From: UBA12077 sp963665525 | Lineage (GTDB): Bacteria > Bacteroidota > Bacteroidia > Bacteroidales > UBA12077 | Length of the DNA: 64,000 nucleotides | Direction of reading: 5' to 3' | Assembly (NCBI GenBank): GCA_963665525.1 | Contig: OY762280.1 | Coordinates: 3,844,001-3,908,000, forward strand | In this document: positions 53,728-61,233 of the stretch, in pieces | How the letters are laid out: each line of letters begins with the position of its first letter | How positions within the stretch are numbered: the stretch's first letter is position 1 | Made by a program: the position numbers and the translations under genes | The notes under the pieces: model-generated | Databases searched by the model: none | Seen by the model: only the letters and a program-made list of their open reading frames with translations | What the model was told of the DNA's origin: nothing

Positions 53728-54852
53728 ATGGAAGAAAAATTAATAACAATTGCAGTTCATAATTATGCTCGTGCAGAAATAATAAGAACCAGGCTCGAAG
53801 CAGAAGGAGTAGAATGCTATTTAAAAAATATTAATTTAATTCATTCAGCTATTTCTGGAGGAGTTAAGGTTCGTGTTAACTCAAAAGATATAGAAAAAGC
53901 ACTTCGTATTGTTGAAAAGCTTAGTGATCAGTTTCGTGACGAATACGATAACGAAGCAGAAGAAGCCGGTAGAAGTGTTCAACGTATTCTAGTTCCAATT
54001 GATTTTAGTGATTATTCTGTAAATGCATGCCGTTACGCTATCGGACTTGCGGAGAAGTTAAATGCAGAAATTAAACTAATGCATGTGTACTATAATCCTG
54101 TAGTAAACTCAATGCCCTTAACAGATACTTATTATTATCAGGTAAATATGGATGAGATTATCAGAGAGATTGAGCTGCGTGCTAAAACAAATATGGAGGA
54201 GTTTTATAAAGATTTAAAGGAGAAGATTGAAAAAGATGCTATTCAGGGCGTAAAACTTGATTATGATTTGGTACGTGGAATTGCAAGCGACGAAATAATA
54301 TCGAAGAGTGAGGAATATAAACCTGATGTAATTATTATAGGTACCAGAGGCCAGGGAGAAAAGGAAAATGATTTGATCGGTAGCGTAACGGCTAAAATTA
54401 TTGAAGAAACAAAGGTCCCCGTATTAGTTATTCCTGAAGATTCTTTATATGAAGGAATAGCTACTATTAATATTTTATATGCTACAGATTTTGATGATTC
54501 TGATTATAAGGCATTAAAACGGTTGATGAATATATTGTCTCCATTTGAATTTAGGCTTTTTTGTGTGCATGTTGGAACGAAGGATACCAATGTTTGGGAT
54601 CAAGCAAAAATGAGTTCATTAAAAGAAAAATTAAACACACAATATCCTGATTATGATATTGAATGTAGTTTACTTGAGCAAGAAGATTTTTTGCAGGGCA
54701 TTCAGGAAATCATTCGTGATAAAAGAATTGATATTCTTTCTCTGGTTACTCATAAACGAAATTTAATATCAAAATTATTAAATCCTAGTTTGGCAAGGAA
54801 AGTATTATTTCATACGAATATTCCATTCTTGGTATTTCACTCTGATAAATAA
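53728..54852 (+). CDS. DUF2007 domain fused to two universal stress protein domains
   Basis: 374 residues. The N-terminal part (about 1-70: VHNYARAEIIRTRLEAEGVE, then SGGVKVRVNSKDIEKALRIV) is a DUF2007 (putative signal-transducing) domain. Two USP domains follow (about 86-245 and 248-372). The first keeps the ATP-binding signature G-x2-G-x9-G-S (GTRGQGEKENDLIGS, about 210-224); the second lacks it. Family knowledge: ATP-binding USPs work as stress-linked switches. The fusion suggests that DUF2007 senses or docks while the USP pair switches with ATP. It overlaps ispD tail to tail by 16 bp. Confidence 0.88.
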   Translation: MEEKLITIAVHNYARAEIIRTRLEAEGVECYLKNINLIHSAISGGVKVRVNSKDIEKALRIVEKLSDQFRDEYDNEAEEAGRSVQRILVPIDFSDYSVNACRYAIGLAEKLNAEIKLMHVYYNPVVNSMPLTDTYYYQVNMDEIIREIELRAKTNMEEFYKDLKEKIEKDAIQGVKLDYDLVRGIASDEIISKSEEYKPDVIIIGTRGQGEKENDLIGSVTAKIIEETKVPVLVIPEDSLYEGIATINILYATDFDDSDYKALKRLMNILSPFEFRLFCVHVGTKDTNVWDQAKMSSLKEKLNTQYPDYDIECSLLEQEDFLQGIQEIIRDKRIDILSLVTHKRNLISKLLNPSLARKVLFHTNIPFLVFHSDK

Positions 54853-55511
54853 TCAGAAAGGGTTTCTGCGATCTTTATATCAACTTTAGAAGTGATTTTA
54901 ATATTCTCCCTGTTGCCGGGGACTAAATGTATTTTTACACCAAGTTTCTCAACAACACTGGCATCATCAGTAAAAGACTCGTTCCATTCTTGTGAATAAG
55001 CTTGTTTAATTAAGGAACAATCGAATGCTTGCGGTGTTTGAATTAATTTATACTGATTTCTATCAACAGGTTTGTTCGAATCTTTACTTATATATCTAAT
55101 GGAATCAATACAATCAATATATGGTATAGCATTTTTATGAATGGCAGCCTCATAAAAAACTTGGTAAATAGTCTTTTGACTAACTAAAGGTCTAACACCA
55201 TCGTGTATTGCTACCAAACCATCCTGTTCAATTTCCTGGATTGCATTTTTTACTGAATGAAATCGAGTTTCTCCACCTTTAACTATAGTATGTTCAATGT
55301 TAAAAAGATAATCTTCGCAAAGTTTTTCCCAATATGGGATATTGTTTTCAGGTAAAGCGATAATAATTTTAAAAGTATTATCATAAGAATAAAAAGCCTT
55401 GATAGTTTTCATTAAAATAATTTCACCATGAATAGAAAGAAATTGTTTTGGAATAGAACTTCCCATTCTTTGTCCAGAACCTCCTGCAACAATAATAACA
55501 AATCGATTCAT
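54837..55511 (-). CDS. ispD: 2-C-methyl-D-erythritol 4-phosphate cytidylyltransferase
   Basis: 224 residues. Nucleotide-binding loop IIVAGGSGQRMGSSIPKQFL (about 5-24), VAIHDGVRPLVSQ (about 98-110) and IQTPQAFDCSLIKQAY (about 154-169) match IspD, which makes CDP-methylerythritol in the MEP pathway from MEP and CTP. The other MEP gene in the window, ispG, is about 41 kb away. No ispF is adjacent. Divergent from the TetR gene. Confidence 0.95.
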   Translation of the reverse strand: MNRFVIIVAGGSGQRMGSSIPKQFLSIHGEIILMKTIKAFYSYDNTFKIIIALPENNIPYWEKLCEDYLFNIEHTIVKGGETRFHSVKNAIQEIEQDGLVAIHDGVRPLVSQKTIYQVFYEAAIHKNAIPYIDCIDSIRYISKDSNKPVDRNQYKLIQTPQAFDCSLIKQAYSQEWNESFTDDASVVEKLGVKIHLVPGNRENIKITSKVDIKIAETLSDYLSE

Positions 55512-55618
55512 AAAAATTTATTTAAAAATCAAAGGTATAAATAATAGTCTATTCAATAAAATGGTAATTATAAATTGTTTAGTATATTTGAAGGGAACAA
55601 AAAATTGTAAAATATTTT

Positions 55619-55646
55619 TTTGTTCTGAGAAATATTTTTATATTTG
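55619..55646 (+). promoter_or_regulatory. Bacteroidota-type promoter of the tetR gene
   Basis: TTTG (55619-55622) and TATATTTG (55639-55646, consensus TAnnTTTG) are spaced by 16 bp, slightly short of the usual 19-21. The TetR operator lies directly downstream, so repressor would block early transcription. Confidence 0.55.
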
Positions 55647-55649
55647 CAT

Positions 55650-55665
55650 ACCAAACGGTCGGTTT
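55650..55665. promoter_or_regulatory. TetR operator site 1
   Basis: ACCAAACGGTCGGTTT, an imperfect inverted repeat with core ACnGTnGGT, ending one base before the tetR start codon. Two further copies lie at 56288-56305 and 56378-56393. Confidence 0.7.
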
Positions 55666-55666
55666 T

Positions 55667-56269
55667 ATGAGTCCAACGAAAGAACATATTATATTAACAT
55701 CGTTCCGATTATTCTTAGAAAAGGGGTATAAGGAAGTGACAATGAGTGCACTTGTTAAAGCGACAGGATTGTCTAAAGGAGCATTTTATCATTATTTCGA
55801 AAATAAAGAACAGTTATTTATTGAAACTTTGGATAATTTATTTTTTTCAATATCACCTTTTAATAAAGAGATGATTATTAACCCTGAGGTGACATTTTAT
55901 GATTATATGCAGATGTATATCGATAATGTAAATAAAATGTCGAAAATGATTAATAGTTATATTGGAGAGGATGCAGCTGGAATGGGATATTATAGATTGA
56001 TGTTGGATATTGCTAATTATGCACCAGATTTTCAGCAAAAAATCGAGGATTCTAATAAAAACGAGTTAATTTTTTGGAGGAAGATTGTTGAAAACGGAGT
56101 GAAAAAAGGTGAATTACGTAACGATTTAGACTTAGAAATTTTGGCTAATCATTTTCAGTGGCTACAAGATGGTATTGCTTTAAGTACAATGCTTAGCAGT
56201 GATCCAAAGAAAATGAGTGAGGATTTAGATAAAGTATTTAATCAACTTTATATATTAATAAAGAAATAA
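55667..56269 (+). CDS. TetR/AcrR family transcriptional regulator
   Basis: 200 residues. N-terminal helix-turn-helix (about 6-50, SFRLFLEKGYKEVTMSALVK then ATGLSKGAFYHYFENKEQLF) and a helical ligand-binding domain (about 60-195). The operator pattern around the gene (three near-identical sites, one overlapping its own start region) indicates autorepression and control of the downstream three-gene operon. Ligand unknown; TetR proteins that control acyl or lipid genes often bind acyl-CoA, which would fit the carrier-like protein next door, but this is speculation. Confidence 0.93.
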   Translation: MSPTKEHIILTSFRLFLEKGYKEVTMSALVKATGLSKGAFYHYFENKEQLFIETLDNLFFSISPFNKEMIINPEVTFYDYMQMYIDNVNKMSKMINSYIGEDAAGMGYYRLMLDIANYAPDFQQKIEDSNKNELIFWRKIVENGVKKGELRNDLDLEILANHFQWLQDGIALSTMLSSDPKKMSEDLDKVFNQLYILIKK

Positions 56270-56287
56270 AAAAATTTACAATACAAC

Positions 56288-56305
56288 ATACCGAATGGTT
56301 GGTAT
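56288..56305. promoter_or_regulatory. TetR operator site 2
   Basis: ATACCGAATGGTTGGTAT is an almost perfect palindrome of the same type, 18 bp after the tetR stop. Confidence 0.7.
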
Positions 56306-56377
56306 AAAATAATAATTTAATAAATGGTCTGGAATTTGTAAGCGAATAGTGAGAGAAGTTTTTTTTATAAACATACA

Positions 56378-56393
56378 GACCGAACGGTCGGAA
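56378..56393. promoter_or_regulatory. TetR operator site 3
   Basis: GACCGAACGGTCGGAA, core ACCGAACGGTCGG, 14 bp before the carrier-like gene start. Together with site 2 it brackets the operon promoter region. Confidence 0.72.
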
Positions 56394-56407
56394 TAAATGA
56401 AGTGCTT

Positions 56408-56659
56408 ATGAAAACAATAGAAAAAAGATTATGGAAAGTTTTGGTTGAGTATGGTATTGACCGAAATAAGATTTCAAATGAAACAGATTATTATTTTGAT
56501 TTGAATTTAGACATGCTTGATTTAATGGGTTTAGCAAAAAAAATTAAAAATGAATTTATGGTTGGTATTCCCGATAATGAAATACTAAGAATGGAAAGGA
56601 TTTCTGATACTATTTATTTTTTAGAAAAGAAATCCAATTTAATGTATTTGCCAAATTAA
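56408..56659 (+). CDS. Acyl-carrier-like protein lacking the phosphopantetheine serine
   Basis: 83 residues from ATG 56408 (a GTG two codons earlier is open). Aligned with E. coli ACP by eye, helices and turns match along the whole length: TIEKRLWKVLVEYGI, FDLNLDMLDLMGLAKKI, NEFMVGIPDNEI and SDTIYFLEKK. The DSLD attachment site reads DMLD (Met at residue 36), so no phosphopantetheine arm can be attached. It is the first gene of a TetR-controlled operon, 6 bp before the metallophosphoesterase. I infer a binding or regulatory role rather than acyl transfer. A degenerate ACP with a different partner is the most likely reading. Confidence 0.75.
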   Translation: MKTIEKRLWKVLVEYGIDRNKISNETDYYFDLNLDMLDLMGLAKKIKNEFMVGIPDNEILRMERISDTIYFLEKKSNLMYLPN

Positions 56660-56665
56660 TAAATA

Positions 56666-57478
56666 ATGAAACGCAGAATAAGAGAACAGATTTGTTTACT
56701 CACAGTGCTAATTACTGTTGTAATATTAGGTGGATGTGATGATGCTTTCGAGTATAGTCCTTATGCAGCAAATGTTAATTCATCTTTTAAAAATACAGAT
56801 AAAGTCAATCTACAAAATTTAATCATTGCAGATTCTACTCAAAAGGATGAGATTCGGTTTGCCGTAATTGCTGATTCGCATTATAATTACCATGAACTTA
56901 ATGAAGCAATCATGAACATTAATAGTCAAAATGTAGATTTTGTAATTGTTAATGGTGATATGGCAGATCATGGTTATCTGAAAGAATACGAATTGTTTCA
57001 TGAAAATATGAACAAATTGGTAGCTCCATACATGACAGTGATTGGTAATCACGATTATAGATCTAATGGAGGAGATATTTATAAGGATATGTTTGGCGAC
57101 TACAACAAGAGTTTTGTTTTTAATAATAACCTTTTTATTCTTTTCGATGATGTTTTCTGGGAAAGTAATAAGAAGCCAGATATGGAGTGGCTGGAAAATG
57201 AATTGGAAGATTCACAGCAATATGATAATACTTTTGTTATATGCCATATTCCTCCTTATGGAGAGCAGTTTACTGATGAGTATGAGGAAAAATATAAAGA
57301 ATTAATGATTCAGTATAATGTCGGATTATCAATACACGGTCATATTCATAGAAATGAATATGGAGATTATTATGGCGATGGAATGACATATTTAGCAGTT
57401 GAATCGATTATGGATAAGGAATATTCAATCATTACTGTTACTGATTCAGAAATAAATGTAGACAACATAAAATATTAA
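56666..57478 (+). CDS. Lipoprotein metallophosphoesterase
   Basis: 270 residues. Lipoprotein signal with lipobox VILGGC (cysteine about residue 24). Calcineurin-like motifs in order: VIADSHYNYH (about 69), VNGDMADHGY (about 95), VIGNHDYRSN (about 121), ICHIPPYGEQ (about 191) and SIHGHIHRNEYG (about 223). All five metal and phosphate-contacting motifs are intact, so catalytic activity is expected in the periplasm or at the outer membrane. Substrate unknown. Second gene of the TetR-controlled operon, with gaps of 6 and 5 bp to its neighbours. Confidence 0.92.
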   Translation: MKRRIREQICLLTVLITVVILGGCDDAFEYSPYAANVNSSFKNTDKVNLQNLIIADSTQKDEIRFAVIADSHYNYHELNEAIMNINSQNVDFVIVNGDMADHGYLKEYELFHENMNKLVAPYMTVIGNHDYRSNGGDIYKDMFGDYNKSFVFNNNLFILFDDVFWESNKKPDMEWLENELEDSQQYDNTFVICHIPPYGEQFTDEYEEKYKELMIQYNVGLSIHGHIHRNEYGDYYGDGMTYLAVESIMDKEYSIITVTDSEINVDNIKY

Positions 57479-57483
57479 GAGGA

Positions 57484-58092
57484 GTGAGAAGAGAGAAAGT
57501 CATATATGTAATCTTAGCTTTGGTTTTTACATTCCCTATAGGACTGAAAGCACAAGATACATGGGAAATGGAGGAGAAAGATAAGCGTAAATGGTATTTG
57601 CCAAGTTATTATACTGTGCAATATGCAGGTAATATTGGTTTTATGTCGATAGGTCTGGGATATGACTGGTGGAGAGAGAAGGCACAATCTGCTTTTATAT
57701 ATGGTTATGTTCCTGAAACAAGTGGTAATGCAACTATACATACCTTTTCTGTAAAAAATACCTTTAGACTATATAAGTTTGAGATAACTGATAAATATAA
57801 TTTAAGTCCAACATTTGGATTTTCATTAAGTCTAGAGCCAGGAGAAAATTCATATATGCGGGTGCCAGAAAGATATCCAAATGGATATTATAGTTCTAAT
57901 AGTTTTTATGCATGTATAAATTTTGGATTAAAAACGAATTTTAAATTTAAAGATAGTAGAAGATTTTCTAGCATAGATGTATATGGAGAATTTAATACAC
58001 TAGCTGATTATATATATTATAATATTATTGCTCAAGAAGATAGGAGTAATAATATAGGTTCATTTGCGTTAGGGGTTAATGTTTTTTTTTAG
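57484..58092 (+). CDS. Exported beta-barrel-like protein
   Basis: 202 residues starting with GTG 57484; a signal peptide (KVIYVILALVFTFPIGLKA, about 5-23) follows. The mature part alternates hydrophobic and polar residues with aromatic strand ends and finishes SFALGVNVFF, the usual aromatic ending of outer-membrane barrels. No ATG is found near the start; GTG is the only sensible choice with GGAG immediately before it. It closes the TetR-controlled operon. The family is not recognised. Confidence 0.7.
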   Translation: MRREKVIYVILALVFTFPIGLKAQDTWEMEEKDKRKWYLPSYYTVQYAGNIGFMSIGLGYDWWREKAQSAFIYGYVPETSGNATIHTFSVKNTFRLYKFEITDKYNLSPTFGFSLSLEPGENSYMRVPERYPNGYYSSNSFYACINFGLKTNFKFKDSRRFSSIDVYGEFNTLADYIYYNIIAQEDRSNNIGSFALGVNVFF

Positions 58093-58134
58093 GCGAAAGG
58101 CCTACTATTCTTTTCAAAGCAGTTTAAAGTGGGT

Positions 58135-58164
58135 GAGAGTGCCTGTGGTGGGCACTCTCTTTTT
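58135..58164 (+). terminator. Rho-independent terminator of the TetR-controlled operon
   Basis: GAGAGTGCC and GGCACTCTC form a perfect 9-bp stem with a 7-base loop and a T5 tail. Confidence 0.9.
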
Positions 58165-58181
58165 CTGAAAAGATAAAAGTG

Positions 58182-58199
58182 GTTCGATGTTTGCCGAAC
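58182..58199. promoter_or_regulatory. GbsR/MarR operator site 1
   Basis: GTTCG, 8-bp spacer, CGAAC. It overlaps the TTTG box of the regulator's own promoter, so it would allow autorepression. The same layout occurs at 58713-58730. Confidence 0.7.
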
Positions 58200-58219
58200 T
58201 AAAAAAACTGTTTATATTT
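58190..58219 (+). promoter_or_regulatory. Promoter of the GbsR/MarR regulator gene
   Basis: TTTG (58190-58193) and TATATTTG (58212-58219) with an 18-bp gap fit the Bacteroidota -33/-7 type. The start codon is 14 bp downstream of the -7 box. Confidence 0.6.
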
Positions 58220-58233
58220 GCAAAAAAAATGAA

Positions 58234-58692
58234 ATGAAAAAAGAAGAAAGAATTAATAAGCAGAAGGAATTGATTGAGCAGTATGGTATATTGCTCGAGG
58301 AGATGGGATATCAACCGGTAACCGCCAGAGTTGCAGGTCTTCTTTCTGTTATGGATAAAGAGTTATTTACTTTTGAGGAAATTGTTGAGGAACTTAATAT
58401 TAGTAAAAGTACAGCCAGTGTAGCGATTAAAAACCTATTAGTTCGTGATGCGATTGAATATATAACTTTACCAGGTGATAGAAAAAGATACTTCAGAACA
58501 AAATTGGCTAATATGGATAAAGGGTCGAAGGATTTTATTGTATGGTTAAAGAAATTTAAAAAGTTAATGCAGGATACAGTTGAACTTAAAGAAAATCAAG
58601 ACTCTAGAATAGCCAATTATTTTAAAGAAGCAGATAAAAAACTGAATATTTATATTCCAAAAATGGAAGAATTGAGTAGAGACTTAGAATAG
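58234..58692 (+). CDS. GbsR/MarR family transcriptional regulator
   Basis: 152 residues. Winged helix (FTFEEIVEELNISKSTASVA, about 45-64) preceded by a helical dimerisation segment (EQYGILLEEMGYQPVTARVA), the layout of GbsR-type MarR relatives. It is the first gene upstream of an RND efflux operon, and a matching operator lies in front of both its own gene and the TolC gene, so it very probably represses the pump. Inducer unknown. Confidence 0.92.
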   Translation: MKKEERINKQKELIEQYGILLEEMGYQPVTARVAGLLSVMDKELFTFEEIVEELNISKSTASVAIKNLLVRDAIEYITLPGDRKRYFRTKLANMDKGSKDFIVWLKKFKKLMQDTVELKENQDSRIANYFKEADKKLNIYIPKMEELSRDLE

Positions 58693-58712
58693 TAAATTTT
58701 TTTAAACGGAAG

Positions 58713-58730
58713 GTTCGAAAAAAACCGAAC
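58713..58730. promoter_or_regulatory. GbsR/MarR operator site 2
   Basis: GTTCG, 8-bp spacer, CGAAC, 33 bp before the TolC gene. Same arms and spacing as 58182-58199. Confidence 0.7.
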
Positions 58731-58762
58731 AAAACGAAAGATAAAGAAATAAACAGAATAAT

Positions 58763-60145
58763 ATGAATAAAATTAGAAAAACAGGAGTGTTACTTATTTT
58801 GTTTTTACCTATGCTGGTTTATAGCCAGGAAGTAAAAACAAACTTTACACTGGATGAAGCACAACAATATGCCATTGAGCATAATAGAGAAGTGAAAAAT
58901 GCCAGGGATAATGTAAATATATCACAAGAAGTTGTGAAAGAAGCTCGCTCACAAGGTTTACCTCAGGTAAGCGGGACTCTTGACTTTATGACATATTTCG
59001 ATTATGAACTTGAATTTGATTTTGGTACAGGTTCATCTGGAGGTTCAGACATTGATTATTCAGTTTTAGATGCTGGCGATCAAGAGATCCTAAATATGCT
59101 TGGTGGGATGTTTTCTTCAAGTGAGCCGATTGTTATGGAAAATCAATCAAGTGCTGTTGTTCAGGTAAATCAATTGTTGTTTAGTGGACAATATTGGGTG
59201 GGCTTACAAACCGCTAAATTGGCAAAGGAACTATCGCAGAAAAGCCTTTCAAAAACAGAATTGGAAATAAAGGAAACAGTTACTAACACTTACTATATCA
59301 TTTTAATTACTGAGCATTCTTTTCAAATACTGAATGATAACATCAAAAATATTGAAAGAATTTATCAGCATACTTCGAATATGTATCAAGCGGGTTTAGC
59401 TGAAAAAACTGATGCTGACCAATTGAGTGTTAATTTATCTCAGCTAAAGAATGCAGCAAATTCAGTGCAGCGAAATATTACTTTAAGTTATAGTATGCTT
59501 AAGTTTCAACTAGGTGTTGATCCTAGTCAGGATGTTAAATTAACAGAAACACTTGATGAAATTTTGGAAAAATCGAATTTTCAATCTTCTGTTCTGAATG
59601 AGTTAAATCTTGATGAGAATATAGATTATCAGTTGGTAAAGGGGCAGGTTGATATTACAGAAAAACAAGTTACTCTGCAAAAATGGGCATATTCTCCAAC
59701 ATTGGTAGGTTTTTACAGCTATACCGAGAAGTTGCAAACAACAGGTTTAGATATGAGCCCAAATCATGTGGCAGGATTTAATTTGTCTGTACCAATATTT
59801 TCTGGTGGTATGAGACAATCTCAGTTGAATCAAAAGAAAATAGAATTAGATATCGCTCAAAGAAATCAATCCATGGTTGAGGATCAATTGTTCTTGCAAG
59901 AAAGTAATTTAAAATTCAATCTGAATACTGCAGTTGAAAATTATGAGACTCAAAAAGAAAATGTGAAAGTAGCTAAAGAGATGTACCAGAGTTATGAAAA
60001 TAAATATAAGCAGGGAGTAGTTTCAAGCCTTGACTTAACACAAGCTCATAGTAATTACTTAAATGCTGAGACCGATTATACAACGGCAACGCTTGAGCTA
60101 TTACAAGCACAATTAAAACTAGATATTTTAAACGCAAGATTATAA
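58763..60145 (+). CDS. TolC-family outer-membrane efflux protein
   Basis: 460 residues with a signal peptide (about 1-20). Two homologous helical halves with long coiled coils (about 30-230 and 270-460), QGLPQVSGTLDF, and the second-half pattern YKQGVVSSLDLTQAHSNYLN typical of TolC/CusC-like channels. It forms the trimeric tunnel for the RND pump encoded downstream. First structural gene of the efflux operon; the adaptor gene starts 3 bp after its stop. Confidence 0.93.
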   Translation: MNKIRKTGVLLILFLPMLVYSQEVKTNFTLDEAQQYAIEHNREVKNARDNVNISQEVVKEARSQGLPQVSGTLDFMTYFDYELEFDFGTGSSGGSDIDYSVLDAGDQEILNMLGGMFSSSEPIVMENQSSAVVQVNQLLFSGQYWVGLQTAKLAKELSQKSLSKTELEIKETVTNTYYIILITEHSFQILNDNIKNIERIYQHTSNMYQAGLAEKTDADQLSVNLSQLKNAANSVQRNITLSYSMLKFQLGVDPSQDVKLTETLDEILEKSNFQSSVLNELNLDENIDYQLVKGQVDITEKQVTLQKWAYSPTLVGFYSYTEKLQTTGLDMSPNHVAGFNLSVPIFSGGMRQSQLNQKKIELDIAQRNQSMVEDQLFLQESNLKFNLNTAVENYETQKENVKVAKEMYQSYENKYKQGVVSSLDLTQAHSNYLNAETDYTTATLELLQAQLKLDILNARL

Positions 60146-60148
60146 TAA

Positions 60149-61216
60149 ATGATGAAAACAATAAAAATTCAAATACCGCTAATTGCTATTTTTTTAGCAT
60201 CGGTTGTTAGTTCATGTTCAAATTCAGAAGCTAACAACGAAGGAAAAACTATTGTAACAGAAATAGATCATTCTGTTCCGGTTAAAGTTGTTAAAATTCA
60301 AAGAGAAAAAATAAATCGAATCATTCCATTTACTTCGAATTTAAAAGCATTTGAGCAAGTGGATTATGCTCCTGCTTCGCCAGGACATATTAAAAGCATT
60401 TTGGTTGATATTAATACTCGTGTTTCAAAAGGAGATTTAATTGCTTTAATGGATAATACACAGTTAGAAACAGCTGAATTACAATTGGAAAATGCTGAAT
60501 CGAATTATCGAAGACTTGATACTTTATATAAGTTAAATAGTATTTCTGAACAACAATACGAAAGTGCTAAGAATGGTTACGAGATGGCTTTAGCAAATGT
60601 TAATTTCATGAAAGAAAACACCAAACTAACATCTCCAATCAATGGAATTATTACAGCAAAATATTTTGAAGGCGGAGAACTTTATTCCGGAGTACCAAAT
60701 ACAAGCTCAGGAAAAGCAGCTATCGTAACCATTATGCAAATTAATCCATTAAAAAGTATTATCGATATTCCTGAAAAGTATTTTCCAAATATAAAAAAGG
60801 GGATGAAAGCAGAAATTATTTGCGATATATATAAAGGTAAAGTATTTAATGCTGAGGTATACCGCATTTCCCCAGTAATTAATGAAAGCTCCAGATCATT
60901 TGAGGTTGAGTTAGTTGTTGAAAACGACAATGAAAACTTACGTCCTGGAATGTTTACTCGTGTAGATTTAAATATTGGAGCTGTTGAAGCAATGGTTGTT
61001 CCTTCGATTACTGTGTTAAAAGAAGATGGTACGAACAATCGATATATATATATCATCGATAAAAATAAGAAATCAAAAAGAGTTAATGTAGAAATTCTAC
61101 AACGATTCGACGAAAAAATAGAGATATACTCCAATGAGATTAAGGAAGGAGATTTAATTGTAACTGCAGGGCAGGAAAAGCTAGAGAACGGAGTAGAGGT
61201 TAAGATTATTAAATAA
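60149..61216 (+). CDS. RND efflux periplasmic adaptor lipoprotein
   Basis: 355 residues. Lipoprotein signal with VVSSC (cysteine about residue 25). Lipoyl/hairpin region HIKSILVDINTRVSKGDLIA (about 80-100), a short helical hairpin (about 105-145) and barrel-sandwich and beta-barrel domains (GIITAKYFEGGELYSGV onward), the HlyD/MexA type. It links the pump to the TolC-family channel. Spacing to both partners is tight (3 and 17 bp). Confidence 0.93.
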   Translation: MMKTIKIQIPLIAIFLASVVSSCSNSEANNEGKTIVTEIDHSVPVKVVKIQREKINRIIPFTSNLKAFEQVDYAPASPGHIKSILVDINTRVSKGDLIALMDNTQLETAELQLENAESNYRRLDTLYKLNSISEQQYESAKNGYEMALANVNFMKENTKLTSPINGIITAKYFEGGELYSGVPNTSSGKAAIVTIMQINPLKSIIDIPEKYFPNIKKGMKAEIICDIYKGKVFNAEVYRISPVINESSRSFEVELVVENDNENLRPGMFTRVDLNIGAVEAMVVPSITVLKEDGTNNRYIYIIDKNKKSKRVNVEILQRFDEKIEIYSNEIKEGDLIVTAGQEKLENGVEVKIIK

Positions 61217-61233
61217 TAGAAAAACAGACAGAA

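Noticed and set aside
56819..57305. ORFs in other frames within the metallophosphoesterase gene
   Set aside because: They are shadows of a gene with intact catalytic motifs.
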